NCBI GenBank assembly: GCA_039809105.1
Contig: JBDHUJ010000005.1
Location: forward strand, 1 to 52,708
Length of the DNA: 52,708 bases
Reading direction: 5' to 3'
DNA from: JBDHUJ01 sp039809105
Lineage (GTDB): Bacteria > Patescibacteriota > Saccharimonadia > Saccharimonadales > UBA4665
Shown here: positions 8,585-16,389 of the stretch, piece by piece
Position numbering within the stretch: the first letter of the stretch is position 1
Layout of the letters: each line of letters begins with the position of its first letter
The notes under the pieces: model-generated
Databases searched by the model: none
The model's input: the letters and a program-made list of their open reading frames with translations, nothing else
Told to the model about the DNA's origin: nothing
Made by a program: the position numbers and the translations under genes

Positions 8585-8592
8585 AGTATAAT
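8585..8592. promoter_or_regulatory. Bidirectional -10 element between ruvC and the PLD-like gene
   Basis: The octamer AGTATAAT contains TATAAT on the plus strand (8587-8592) and TATACT on the minus strand (8590-8585). The two ATG codons lie at 8601 (+) and 8578 (-), 8 and 6 nt beyond the respective boxes, where transcription would be expected to begin. Both mRNAs would therefore start at or within about 2 nt of the start codon. Confidence 0.6.
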
Positions 8593-8600
8593 GGAAAGAC

Positions 8601-9671
8601 ATGGATACGTCTGATTTTGCATTCTTCAACAACGCCGACTATTTCCGACAGCTGACGGACGACGTCAAAGCCGCCGATGCCGGTACTCGCGCGGCCGTAG
8701 CGACCATGGATTTGAATTCGCGCGACGAGCATGTCGGCGCTTTGCTTACCGAGCTACTTGCAGCCGCACAGCGCGGCGTCCAGGTCGTGCTCGCCATCGA
8801 TGCCCGCACTTTTTTGCTCGATAAAGCTAGTCGCCTGCCCGGCCCGCTCTGGTTCAAGCCCACGCTTGAGCCAGAGAAACTACGCGAGCCATTCAAAACG
8901 TTTTACGGCTGGCTGGAAAAGCTGCAACAAGCCGGCGCGCAAACCGTCATTACGAACAAACCGAGGAAATCGCTCAGCAACCCTGCCGCCGGCCGTTCGC
9001 ACATAAAAACCGGTGTCGTCGGCGACAAAGTCTATGTCGGCGGGTGTAACCTGGACAACGCGAGCAACATAGACGTCATGGTCAGCTGGTCCGACAAGCG
9101 AGCAGCAGACTGGCTGTTCGGCATGGTCGCGCAAGTGGCGCAGCACGGCAACACCCGCAAAGCGTTCCACGAGCGAGACGCGCACCTCGAGCTTTCCCCC
9201 GAAATGCAACTCGTGCGCGACGCGGGCGTACCGAACCAGTCGCTCATACTCGAAACCGCCGTGCAGCTCGTGAGTGATGCCGAAAAATGGGTCGTCTACA
9301 CCGGGCAGTATTTCCCGAACGGCCCGATCTATAAAGCGCTTTTGGGCGCAGCCTACCGCGGCGCACGCGTAGAGATTTACTACGCCCACCCGAGCATCCA
9401 CGGTCTGGAAGAGCCCATCCACCGACTCTACAACCTGCGCGGACAAACCGTGTTGGCTAAAAAGGCTACGGTGCATCAGCTACCGAAAACCGCGCCGAAA
9501 CTCCATGCCAAAGTCCTCGCCACCGAAAACGGCGCCATGGTCGGCAGCCACAACTACATACAGCAAGGCGTCAAATGGGGCACCGCCGAACTTGCGCTCT
9601 GCTACGAAGACCCCACCTTCAGCAAGCAACTCAAAACGTTCATCGCCACCGAGATTGAAAAGAATAGCTAA
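8601..9671 (+). CDS. Phospholipase D-like protein with degenerate HKD motifs
   Basis: The 356-residue protein has two PLD-type repeats: HIKTGVVGDKVYVGGCN (His134, Lys136) and HAKVLATENGAMVGSHN (His302, Lys304). In the canonical HxK(x4)D motif the Asp position is Gly in the first repeat (an Asp follows one residue later) and Glu in the second, so activity is uncertain. There is no signal peptide or obvious membrane segment, unlike cardiolipin synthases of the membrane-bound type. The start codon is fixed by the promoter box immediately upstream. The 3' end overlaps the convergent phosphatase gene by 4 nt. Confidence 0.82.
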   Translation: MDTSDFAFFNNADYFRQLTDDVKAADAGTRAAVATMDLNSRDEHVGALLTELLAAAQRGVQVVLAIDARTFLLDKASRLPGPLWFKPTLEPEKLREPFKTFYGWLEKLQQAGAQTVITNKPRKSLSNPAAGRSHIKTGVVGDKVYVGGCNLDNASNIDVMVSWSDKRAADWLFGMVAQVAQHGNTRKAFHERDAHLELSPEMQLVRDAGVPNQSLILETAVQLVSDAEKWVVYTGQYFPNGPIYKALLGAAYRGARVEIYYAHPSIHGLEEPIHRLYNLRGQTVLAKKATVHQLPKTAPKLHAKVLATENGAMVGSHNYIQQGVKWGTAELALCYEDPTFSKQLKTFIATEIEKNS

Positions 9672-10464
9672 CGCGGTGACTTTTTTACGGCGTCGATAAA
9701 TTTGTGCAGTATAGCTTCGTTACACGCCAGCAGCGTGCCGCTGCTCCACTCGTCATAGCGCCGTTCGTTGCCGTGCATGTCGGTCGCAATTCCGCCGGCT
9801 TCTTCCACGATAAGCACTGCCGCTGCCGAATCCCACGGTGAGCCATACCCGAAAATAGTGCCGACGAACTGACCGGTCGCCACCTTCATCGCAGAGTACA
9901 CTTGCGACACCATGTGAAAATAAATCGCACCCTGCGACCGCACATAGTCCGAGCACTTGCCGGCAGCAAAGTCGGGATTGCTGATTCCGCCGAGCACCGA
10001 TAAATAGTTGTTTTTCAGTGTCTTTTCGCTCGAAACTTTCAGCGGCTTATCATTCAGAAAGGCGCCTTTACCACGCACCGCAGTGTACAGATGGTCGAGT
10101 TGCGGGTCGTACACTACTGCGACCACCGGCTGGCCATCCTTCCCGTCGACTAGGCCGAGCGAGAAGGTGCTTATGGGTATGCCGGTACTAAACGGCACCG
10201 TCCCGTCTATAGGGTCGACCCCCCCCAGACACGCGGACGCTCCGTCTCGTAGCTCGCTTCTTCCCCGATAACACCATCTTTGGGAAACATTTCTTTGACC
10301 CGCGAAATTACGAGTTCGTTGATTGTCGTGTCGGCCACCGTCAGCGGCGTATTGTCCTGCTTCCAAGTCGTACCGATGTCTTCAGCATTGAAGTACCGCC
10401 GCATAATCCCACCGGCCTCCAGCGCTAAACCTTTGGCAAACTCAAGCTCTTCTGCATAATCCAT
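9668..10464 (-). pseudogene. Inositol monophosphatase family protein, frameshifted at a G8 tract
   Basis: The N-terminal frame starts MDYAEELEFAKGLALEAGG and contains the metal-site Glu pair GEEASYE; the C-terminal frame holds the catalytic DPIDGT, YDPQLDHLYTAVRGKGAF and WDSAAAVLIVEEAGG. They are joined at a run of eight G (8 C at 10219-10226 on the plus strand), where the intact paralogue downstream reads LWVVDPIDGT. Six or nine G would restore one frame of about 265 codons. It may be a true mutation, a phase-variable tract or a homopolymer sequencing error. The start has TACAAT 6 nt upstream. Confidence 0.8.
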
Positions 10465-10526
10465 GCTCCCATTGTAGCAGTACTAGCGACCAAGCCGCCT
10501 ACCATAGCCCGACCGATACGAATACT

Positions 10527-11300
10527 CTATTTCCCGATAAGTCGAAGGAATTCCTGATGCACATGACCATTGCTTACGACGATGCCATTCCCAACCTGGT
10601 CGTATTCACGAGCCTGACCAGCAAAATCGGTAATCATCGCCCCGGCTTCTTCGGCAATAACCTTGGCCGCAGCATAATCCCATGGTTTCAGGTATCCCGC
10701 AGCCGCAACTGATGCTTGACCCGAGGCAACACGCATATAGCCGTACACTATCGAGCGGAAGTTGAACGGCTTGCCGCCCGCCTCGACAACCGCATCGTGT
10801 ATTTCGCCAGTCTTTTTATAGCCCTCTATGGAGCGACTACTTAACACGACATAGCTCTGCGCTAAACTATCCGTATCGGAAACGTGTATCGGCTTGCCGT
10901 TCAGGAACGCACCCTGACCTTGCACCGCAGTATAAAGTTGCTTGTTAAACGGGTCGTACACGACTCCCAATTTTACCTTGCCATCCTCCACGAGCGCCAA
11001 GCAATATGTGGCTGTAGGCGCGCCGAGGTCAAACGCCTGAGTACCATCAATCGGGTCGACCACCCAAAGCCGCGTACGGTCAGTCGCATAGCTGGCCTCT
11101 TCGCCAAGTACCCCGTCTTCGGGGAAGGTTTCTTGGACCTTTCGAATCGTCAATGCATTCACATCTTTGTCAGTTTGAGTTACGGGCGTATTGTCCTCTT
11201 TCCATTGAGTCGGACTGCCATCGCCGAAATTGGCGGCAATGATACTACCCGCCTCTTTTGCCAAATCGGTCGCAAATACTAACTCTTTCTCGTATTTCAT
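10527..11300 (-). CDS. Inositol monophosphatase family phosphatase
   Basis: The 257-residue protein has the family's Mg-binding set: GEEASYATDR, VVDPIDGTQAF (motif A) and WDYAAAKVIAEEAGAMI (motif B), plus the conserved YDPFNKQLYTAVQGQGAFLNG. Members act on inositol phosphates, 3'-phosphoadenosine phosphate or fructose bisphosphate; which applies here is not visible. The start MKYEKELVFATDLAKEAG was chosen because it lines up with the neighbouring paralogue and has the same TACAAT box 6 nt before the ATG. The pair arose by tandem duplication. Confidence 0.9.
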   Translation of the reverse strand: MKYEKELVFATDLAKEAGSIIAANFGDGSPTQWKEDNTPVTQTDKDVNALTIRKVQETFPEDGVLGEEASYATDRTRLWVVDPIDGTQAFDLGAPTATYCLALVEDGKVKLGVVYDPFNKQLYTAVQGQGAFLNGKPIHVSDTDSLAQSYVVLSSRSIEGYKKTGEIHDAVVEAGGKPFNFRSIVYGYMRVASGQASVAAAGYLKPWDYAAAKVIAEEAGAMITDFAGQAREYDQVGNGIVVSNGHVHQEFLRLIGK

Positions 11301-11322
11301 GTCTCTATTGTAGCAGTAGCCG

Positions 11323-11865
11323 TTAATCAATCACGTTAAGACTGTCCACGAATCCTATCGTATGCTCGAAATCGAGTATCTTCCAATTGTCGGGAGCGTG
11401 TGGATGGGGACCGAATGGGTTGAGCATAAAGTTCGGTGAGCCATCAGTGCTGTTGTAGGCCGCACTGCCAAGCGCAGAAGCGATTGCGATTTCCCGGACA
11501 GTCACCGTGTCGTCATCTGCCCTTCCTTCTCGTATGGCATACGTCTGAAAACGATATGGGGATGAATGGTCAGTAAAACGGCTAATAGGCACTGTCACAT
11601 CTGGCGACATGCGCCAAAATGGGTCACCGCCCATGCACTTACCCAACGCATCAACCGCAAACTCACGCGCCAGGAGATCGGCCGTGAAATCCTTAGGCAG
11701 TAGGCGGCTAGGCTCGAACTTTCGCATCACCGCAGCCCATGCACACGCAGCAGGGATTATTGCCGTTTGCGGCAAGTCACGCAAACTAAACGTATGTTCC
11801 GTCACGTCCTCAGACCACGCCAGAAACGCCGCATCAATAGATGCAGATTCTGGTCGGATAGCCAT
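11323..11865 (-). CDS. Conserved-looking protein of unknown function (180 aa)
   Basis: No known domain was recognised. The protein is acidic, has no signal peptide or membrane helix, and is rich in aromatic and Pro residues towards the end (NFMLNPFGPHPHAPDNWKILDFEH). It starts 3 nt after the yebC stop and is probably co-transcribed with yebC. Composition and codon use look coding throughout. Confidence 0.65.
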   Translation of the reverse strand: MAIRPESASIDAAFLAWSEDVTEHTFSLRDLPQTAIIPAACAWAAVMRKFEPSRLLPKDFTADLLAREFAVDALGKCMGGDPFWRMSPDVTVPISRFTDHSSPYRFQTYAIREGRADDDTVTVREIAIASALGSAAYNSTDGSPNFMLNPFGPHPHAPDNWKILDFEHTIGFVDSLNVID

Positions 11866-11868
11866 GAT

Positions 11869-12594
11869 TTAGCCCAACAAGCTTTCGTCGATGTCGAAGT
11901 TGACGTGGGTGCTCACGACGTCGTCGAGTTCGTCGAGGGCGTCCATGAGCCGCATAATTTTGCCAGCGGTGTCTTTGTCGGTGATTTCGATGGTCGTGTT
12001 CGGTACGTACGCGAGTTCGGCTTCGGTGATTTCTACGCCCTGGTCCTTCAAAGCATCGCGCACTTTCGCGAGGTCGGTCGACGCCGTGTACACCACCGAC
12101 TCGTCGCCTTCTTCTTGCACGTCTTCGGCACCTGCGTCGAGTGCCTGCAGCATAAAGTCATCGCCCGTAGCCTTGACGCGAATAGTGCCTTTGCGGTCGA
12201 ACTGGAACGCCACCGCACCCTTTTCGGCAATGTTGCCACCGTGCTTGCTAAATGCCAGCCGTACCATGGGGTACGTGCGGTTGATGTTGTCGGTCGCGAC
12301 TTCGACCAAGATTGCCACGCCGCCCGGGCCATAGCCTTCGTACAGAACCTCTTGCAGCTGCGCAGCCGACTTGTCTTTTATACGGTCGAGCGCACGCTGG
12401 ATATTCGCACCCGGCATGTTGGCAGCCTTGGCTTTGTCTATGGCCAAACGCAGGGCAAAGTTCGTGTCTGGGTCAGTACCACCACGCGCCGCAAGCGCGA
12501 TTGCGTTACCAAGTTTCGTAAACACAGCACCACGCGCCGCATCCTTCGCACCTTTTTCACGTTTAATCGTTGACCATTTACTGTGTCCGGACAT
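11869..12594 (-). CDS. yebC: YebC/PmpR family protein
   Basis: The 241-residue protein begins with the signature MSGHSKWSTIKREKGAKDAARG and continues with NFALRLAIDKAKAANMPGANIQRAL and YEGYGPGGVAILVEVATDN, all diagnostic. The family was described as DNA-binding regulators and more recently as ribosome-associated factors that relieve stalling on proline-rich stretches. yebC and ruvC are neighbours in many bacteria; here they are separated by about 3.3 kb. The proline-rich PH-domain protein in this window would be a natural client if the translation role holds, which is inference. Confidence 0.95.
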   Translation of the reverse strand: MSGHSKWSTIKREKGAKDAARGAVFTKLGNAIALAARGGTDPDTNFALRLAIDKAKAANMPGANIQRALDRIKDKSAAQLQEVLYEGYGPGGVAILVEVATDNINRTYPMVRLAFSKHGGNIAEKGAVAFQFDRKGTIRVKATGDDFMLQALDAGAEDVQEEGDESVVYTASTDLAKVRDALKDQGVEITEAELAYVPNTTIEITDKDTAGKIMRLMDALDELDDVVSTHVNFDIDESLLG

Positions 12595-12656
12595 AGGAAA
12601 TACACCTGTTTATATCTGTTATTTTACCAGAATTCCAAAGCAATTGGAAGACTTGA

Positions 12657-12773
12657 GACCCACGGAAAGTAGTGCAGTTTGGTTCAAAATCGAGCACCGA
12701 AGCGCAGCGTACTTAACGTACGTGAGCATCGGAGCGCAGATTTTGGGCCGAAATGTGCTGCTTTCCGTGGGTC
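12657..12773. repeat. Palindromic intergenic element with conserved core, copy E1
   Basis: Outer arms GACCCACGGAAAG (12657-12669) and CTTTCCGTGGGTC (12761-12773) are perfectly complementary. Inside are CAGTTTGGTTCAAAA, an inner hairpin GCGTAC-TTAAC-GTACG followed by GTGAG, then TTTTGGGCCGAAATGTGC. The same core is found at 49672-49793, but with entirely different outer arms that are again perfectly self-complementary. Confidence 0.75.
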
Positions 12774-12777
12774 GTAA

Positions 12778-12812
12778 CCAAAAGAGCCGCCCTCGTATCT
12801 GCAGGCGGCTCT
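12778..12812 (-). terminator. Rho-independent terminator of the 43-aa gene
   Basis: Read on the minus strand, AGAGCCGCC and GGCGGCTCT pair across a 12-nt loop and are followed by TTTTTGG. It lies about 40 nt after the stop of the small gene. Confidence 0.75.
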
Positions 12813-12851
12813 ATACTCAGCCGAAATAGGAAACTGATTCAGGTGGCGAAG

Positions 12852-12983
12852 TTACATCGCCGTCGCATACTTGATGGTGCGCGTCTGGTCGCGCCCGGTA
12901 GCAACTAAATCGAGTTCGGGAAATTGCGCATCTTTGCGGCTTAGAAAGTTTGCGATTTTGTTGTCGAGATCCATTGCTTGCAT
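12852..12983 (-). CDS. Small 43-residue protein
   Basis: The start is set by a very strong ribosome binding site, AAGGAGGGG, ending about 3-4 nt before the ATG, and the gene is followed by its own terminator, so it forms a separate unit. The product (MQAMDLDNKIANFLSRKDAQ at the N-terminus, ending TIKYATAM) is soluble, without membrane helix or cysteine. A longer open frame exists upstream but lacks any signal. Function unknown; DNA-binding or regulatory micro-protein would be a guess. Confidence 0.65.
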   Translation of the reverse strand: MQAMDLDNKIANFLSRKDAQFPELDLVATGRDQTRTIKYATAM

Positions 12984-13140
12984 ACTCCCCTCCTTCTTTT
13001 TAGTTAGTTTTAGTGTTGTATGCTTCCGTTCCGATCTCACTTGGAACTATACCTATAGTACGTCGGAAGCCTGTAAAGTGGCTGTAGGAAAACCCTGAGA
13101 AAATTTGTAATAATTGTCGCACCCCAACCAGCTGCGCTGG

Positions 13141-13311
13141 TAAATTCCAAACTCTAAATTCCAAATCTCAAACAAGCTCCAAATTCCAATGGCCAAATAC
13201 CGAAACACCCGTAGCGAGTCACTGCTTGAGCTCATTCAAAATGCCTGGAGTCCGTTTGGAATTTAGGTATTTAGTATTGTTTGGGATTTGGAATTTGGAA
13301 CTTGGAATTTT
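13141..13311. repeat. Long intergenic palindrome with a small word vocabulary (W2)
   Basis: Left arm is made of variants of AAATTCCAAA/TCTCAAACAA; right arm is the complement (ATTTGGAATTT, GTTTGGGATTTGG). The two 40-nt outer arms match at about nine positions in ten. The middle (13205-13250) is ordinary sequence. It runs right up to the stop codon of the response regulator, so it would form the 3' end of that transcript. Confidence 0.75.
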
Positions 13312-13711
13312 AACTAACGGGCACCGAGGAATTGTCGACTTCTTTTATGAGTTTGACCAACTCATCAGGGGTTGCCCAAGCCTTGAGCATGTAGTGCATC
13401 GCACCCAGCGAAAACGCTTCGTCTATCTCGTGCTGGTCGTCGTAGTTGCTGAAAACGATAATCTTCGTATCGGGCAAATTCACCTTAGGCTTGAGCTCCT
13501 TTAAAAACGCAATGCCGTCCATGACGGGCATGCGCAGGTCGAGCAGTATGATGCCCGGCTTTTCTTTCTTTAGAATCTCCAGCGCTTCCTTGCCGTTGTA
13601 CGCCCGCAGCAGCGACACGTCGGCCGCAGTCAGCACGCGCGCGTACGCGTCGTTCAGCAACATCTCGTCCTCGACAATCATTACCTGCAATTTCTTATCG
13701 GCTTTTGTCAT
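13310..13711 (-). CDS. Single-domain response regulator
   Basis: A stand-alone receiver domain of 133 residues: acidic pocket EDE (14-16), phosphoacceptor Asp58 in LLDLRMPVMDG, the switch Ser/Thr region IIVFSNYDD and the conserved Lys110 in YMLKAWATP. There is no output domain, so it must act through protein contacts. The likely partner is the hybrid-free PAS kinase 340 bp upstream on the same strand. Ribosome binding site GGAG lies 12 nt before the ATG. Confidence 0.9.
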   Translation of the reverse strand: MTKADKKLQVMIVEDEMLLNDAYARVLTAADVSLLRAYNGKEALEILKKEKPGIILLDLRMPVMDGIAFLKELKPKVNLPDTKIIVFSNYDDQHEIDEAFSLGAMHYMLKAWATPDELVKLIKEVDNSSVPVS

Positions 13712-14051
13712 AGCTACCGCACTCCAATATTACGTGGTTCTTCTTACTCTACATAGTAGCAAGGTTCGGTTCTGTAAGCCACTTCGCAATTTAGGAGAGC
13801 TGGCACAGAATAGCGCGTTCCGGCAACCCGTTTACCGTTTACCTTTCACTGTTCACCATGCGTTAGCCATTTACCATTTACCGCCGTGCCCTACGTAGCC
13901 TTGGCGAAGGAGGGTGCGCGTGCCATTCATGGTAAACGGTTCACGGTGCATGTATGGTGAATGGAAAATGGTGAAGGGTGAACGTACAAGCTTGAGCTAG
14001 ATTCCAGCCAAGGCTTATCCTAGATTTGAGCCCTCAGCGACGCCCGGCTTA
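13712..14051. other. Gene-free stretch between response regulator and kinase
   Basis: No coding signal was found. It holds the response regulator promoter region (TAATAT about 16 nt from its ATG) and the long word palindrome W3, whose centre contains the nested palindrome CCTTGGCGAAGG. Nothing else was seen. Confidence 0.6.
13830..13986. repeat. Long intergenic palindrome with a small word vocabulary (W3)
   Basis: Left arm consists of words such as GTTTACC, TTCACC, CATTTACC; the right arm carries their complements GGTAAACGG, GGTGAATGG, GGTGAAGGGTGAAC. Pairing is approximate because words are repeated with small changes and in shifted order, allowing several registers. It separates the kinase gene (upstream) from the response regulator. 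Confidence 0.72.
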
Positions 14052-15686
14052 CTATGCATCCAGCACCGGCAACGTTACGGTGAATGTCGTGCCTTCACGC
14101 AGTTTCGATTCGACCGAAATACTGCCGCCGTGCAACCGCACGATTTCCGCCGTCAGGTACAAACCGATGCCGCTGCCACCCGCCTCCACGCTCAGCGGAT
14201 TGTGTATGCGCGTAAATTTGGTAAACAGCTTTTTGATATCCGCCTTCCTGATACCTACGCCATTGTCACGGATGTAAATAGCAACTTTTTGTCCTTGCCG
14301 CTTCAGACCGACCTCTATACGTCCGGGGCTCGGCGTATAGATGCTGGCATTGTGGATAATGTTTTCTATGGCCATCCGCAAGTAGCCGGTGTCGGCATAT
14401 ACCTTGGCCGGTTTGGTGCTGATGTGCGCCACGAGCGTGTGTCCCCGTTGCTCTATACTCTGCCGCATTTCTTCGACGATGCCGCTCAGTTGCGCACGGA
14501 TGTCGAGCGGCGCCGGTGTCATAACCAGACGGCCGGTGTCCACGCGCGCGGCATTCAAGATTTGGTTTATAATCTGGATTTGCCGCTCATTGCTCTGGAA
14601 TGCCCGGTCGAGCATGTCCAGTTGCGTCGGCGCAACCTCTCCAGCATAGCCCTGGAGCACCATGCCGAGATATTGTTTGACAGCCGTGGCCGGCGTCCGC
14701 AACTGATGGCTGGCGAGCGCCACGAATTCGTCTTTGGTACGCGACAATGTTTCGAGCTCTTTGTTACGCTTTTGCAGCAGGGACGATTCACGGCGGTTCA
14801 GTTCGTCACGCAAGCGCGCGTCTTCTATCTGCGCCTCGAAGTTATGGCGTTCGGTGATGTCGACTATAACGCCGCTGACCCGGGCGGTACGGCCGGCCTT
14901 GCCGAGCTCTAGCCGGCCGCGAGCCAGCACCCAGTGCACTTTCCCATCGGTAGCGACGACCCGGAATTCTATTTCGAACCCGGCGCCGTTTTTTATAGAC
15001 TCGTTTATCTCGTGCAGGACACGGACGCGGTCATCGCGGTGCATGGCAGCCGTAAATGTGTGGAGCGGGACGCCCAGCGCCGCTTCGTCGGCGTCCAGCC
15101 CGAGCAGGTTCGCCAGCGTATGATTGGTGATGACGATGTCGCGTTCGATATCCCACAGCCAGCTGCCGACACGGCCGAAATTGAGCGTATCTTCCAGCTG
15201 TGCCTGGATTTCCCGCAGCCGCTGCGTGGCCGAAAGTTCTTCGGTGACATCGTACGAAGACTGTAGTATGAACGCCACATCGCCGTGCTCGCCGAAAATC
15301 GGGTAATGTGCCGGCCGCCAGTATTTTTCGACGAATTCGCCGTCCTCGTCGACACTGTCGTAGCGGATAATGGAGAAAACTTGCGGTTTCTTAGTGCGGA
15401 TGACCCGCCGAAAGGCTTCGGCCATGTCACTCACACCGGTGCGCTTGTATTTTTCGCTGACGTCGGGGAAGACTTCGAAAAACGGCCGGCCGATTATATT
15501 GCCTCGGCTGACGCCTGTCATGTCGCTGTGGCCTTTGCTGACTTCCACGAAGGTAAAGTCCGGGTCGTCCGCCCGGAACACAATGTACCGCTCCGGCAAC
15601 GCATGAAACAGCGCGTGGTAATCGAGCGCTGGTGCCGCGTGGGCGATACGTGGTGTGGGTTTAAACTTCGACGCTTTCGAACTCAT
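14052..15686 (-). CDS. PAS-domain sensor histidine kinase
   Basis: The 544-residue protein has two PAS domains (about 25-150 and 165-280, the second with a PAC-like end VSGVIVDITERHNFE), a coiled coil (280-320), a HisKA domain with phosphoacceptor His327 in ALASHQLRTP, and an HATPase domain with N box ENIIHNA (441-447), G1 DNGVGI (474-479) and G2 GGSGIGL (503-509). No transmembrane helix is present, so it senses a cytoplasmic signal. Its start overlaps the 3' end of the Crp/Fnr gene by 26 nt, implying co-expression. Likely partner: the single-domain response regulator downstream. Confidence 0.93.
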   Translation of the reverse strand: MSSKASKFKPTPRIAHAAPALDYHALFHALPERYIVFRADDPDFTFVEVSKGHSDMTGVSRGNIIGRPFFEVFPDVSEKYKRTGVSDMAEAFRRVIRTKKPQVFSIIRYDSVDEDGEFVEKYWRPAHYPIFGEHGDVAFILQSSYDVTEELSATQRLREIQAQLEDTLNFGRVGSWLWDIERDIVITNHTLANLLGLDADEAALGVPLHTFTAAMHRDDRVRVLHEINESIKNGAGFEIEFRVVATDGKVHWVLARGRLELGKAGRTARVSGVIVDITERHNFEAQIEDARLRDELNRRESSLLQKRNKELETLSRTKDEFVALASHQLRTPATAVKQYLGMVLQGYAGEVAPTQLDMLDRAFQSNERQIQIINQILNAARVDTGRLVMTPAPLDIRAQLSGIVEEMRQSIEQRGHTLVAHISTKPAKVYADTGYLRMAIENIIHNASIYTPSPGRIEVGLKRQGQKVAIYIRDNGVGIRKADIKKLFTKFTRIHNPLSVEAGGSGIGLYLTAEIVRLHGGSISVESKLREGTTFTVTLPVLDA

Positions 15687-16338
15687 CGCTTCCCGTGGCT
15701 TTGACTATCTCCGGCACGTTGACGTAGTACGAGAAGCGCTGATAATCTATAAGCCCCTTATCTTTTAATCTATGCAACTCCACCGCCGTCGTTTCGCGTG
15801 TCAGGCCGACCATTTCGGCTATGTCTTGGTGGCTCAGGCGCAGGTTTATGCGCGTCAGGCCGTCGGGCTGCCGGTCGCCGAAGCGCGCGACAAGATACTG
15901 CAGTATGTAGACCAGCTTGTCTTGGGCATGCGAGTGCTCCAGCGCATAAATGTGCATGGTGGCGCTGGTATAGTGCGCCATGTACTCCTGGAAAATGTGG
16001 TCTTTCAGGCCTTGGTTACTGTTCAATACCTCTATAAAATCGGTCTTCGGTACGCTAAATATACTGCAATCGGTCACCGCTTCGTAGTAGTACAGGCTGA
16101 CGCGCGACTTATCGAACACGCACTCCACCGGGAATATGTCGCCGACCGAAAGCAACGTCACCGTGCGCTGGTCGCCGCTGCCGGTTATGCCGTAAACTTT
16201 GACGATGCCGCTCTGTACGACCATGGTGCTGCGCGGGATTTCGCCCTGAAACAAGATGGTGCGCCGTTTGGCATACTGGCGAGTAATGCCTTTGCCGACC
16301 AAGGGTTTAAAGGGGGCGAATTTCAGTCTCTCTTCCAT
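15661..16338 (-). CDS. Crp/Fnr family transcriptional regulator
   Basis: The 225-residue protein has an N-terminal cyclic-nucleotide-binding beta-roll (about 15-125; ILFQGEIPRSTMVVQSGIVKVYG) and a C-terminal HTH_Crp domain (about 160-215; LSHQDIAEMVGLTRETTAVELHRLKDKG). The cNMP phosphate-binding Arg/Ser signature is not evident and there are no clustered Cys for an iron-sulfur cluster, so the effector is unknown. TATACT (16346-16351) lies 7 nt before the ATG, a leaderless layout. The kinase gene follows with overlapping frames. Confidence 0.88.
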   Translation of the reverse strand: MEERLKFAPFKPLVGKGITRQYAKRRTILFQGEIPRSTMVVQSGIVKVYGITGSGDQRTVTLLSVGDIFPVECVFDKSRVSLYYYEAVTDCSIFSVPKTDFIEVLNSNQGLKDHIFQEYMAHYTSATMHIYALEHSHAQDKLVYILQYLVARFGDRQPDGLTRINLRLSHQDIAEMVGLTRETTAVELHRLKDKGLIDYQRFSYYVNVPEIVKATGSDEFESVEV

Positions 16339-16389
16339 GGTTCTCAGTATAAAGCGTATTGCGAAGATTACTAGTTTTCAGTAGTAATT

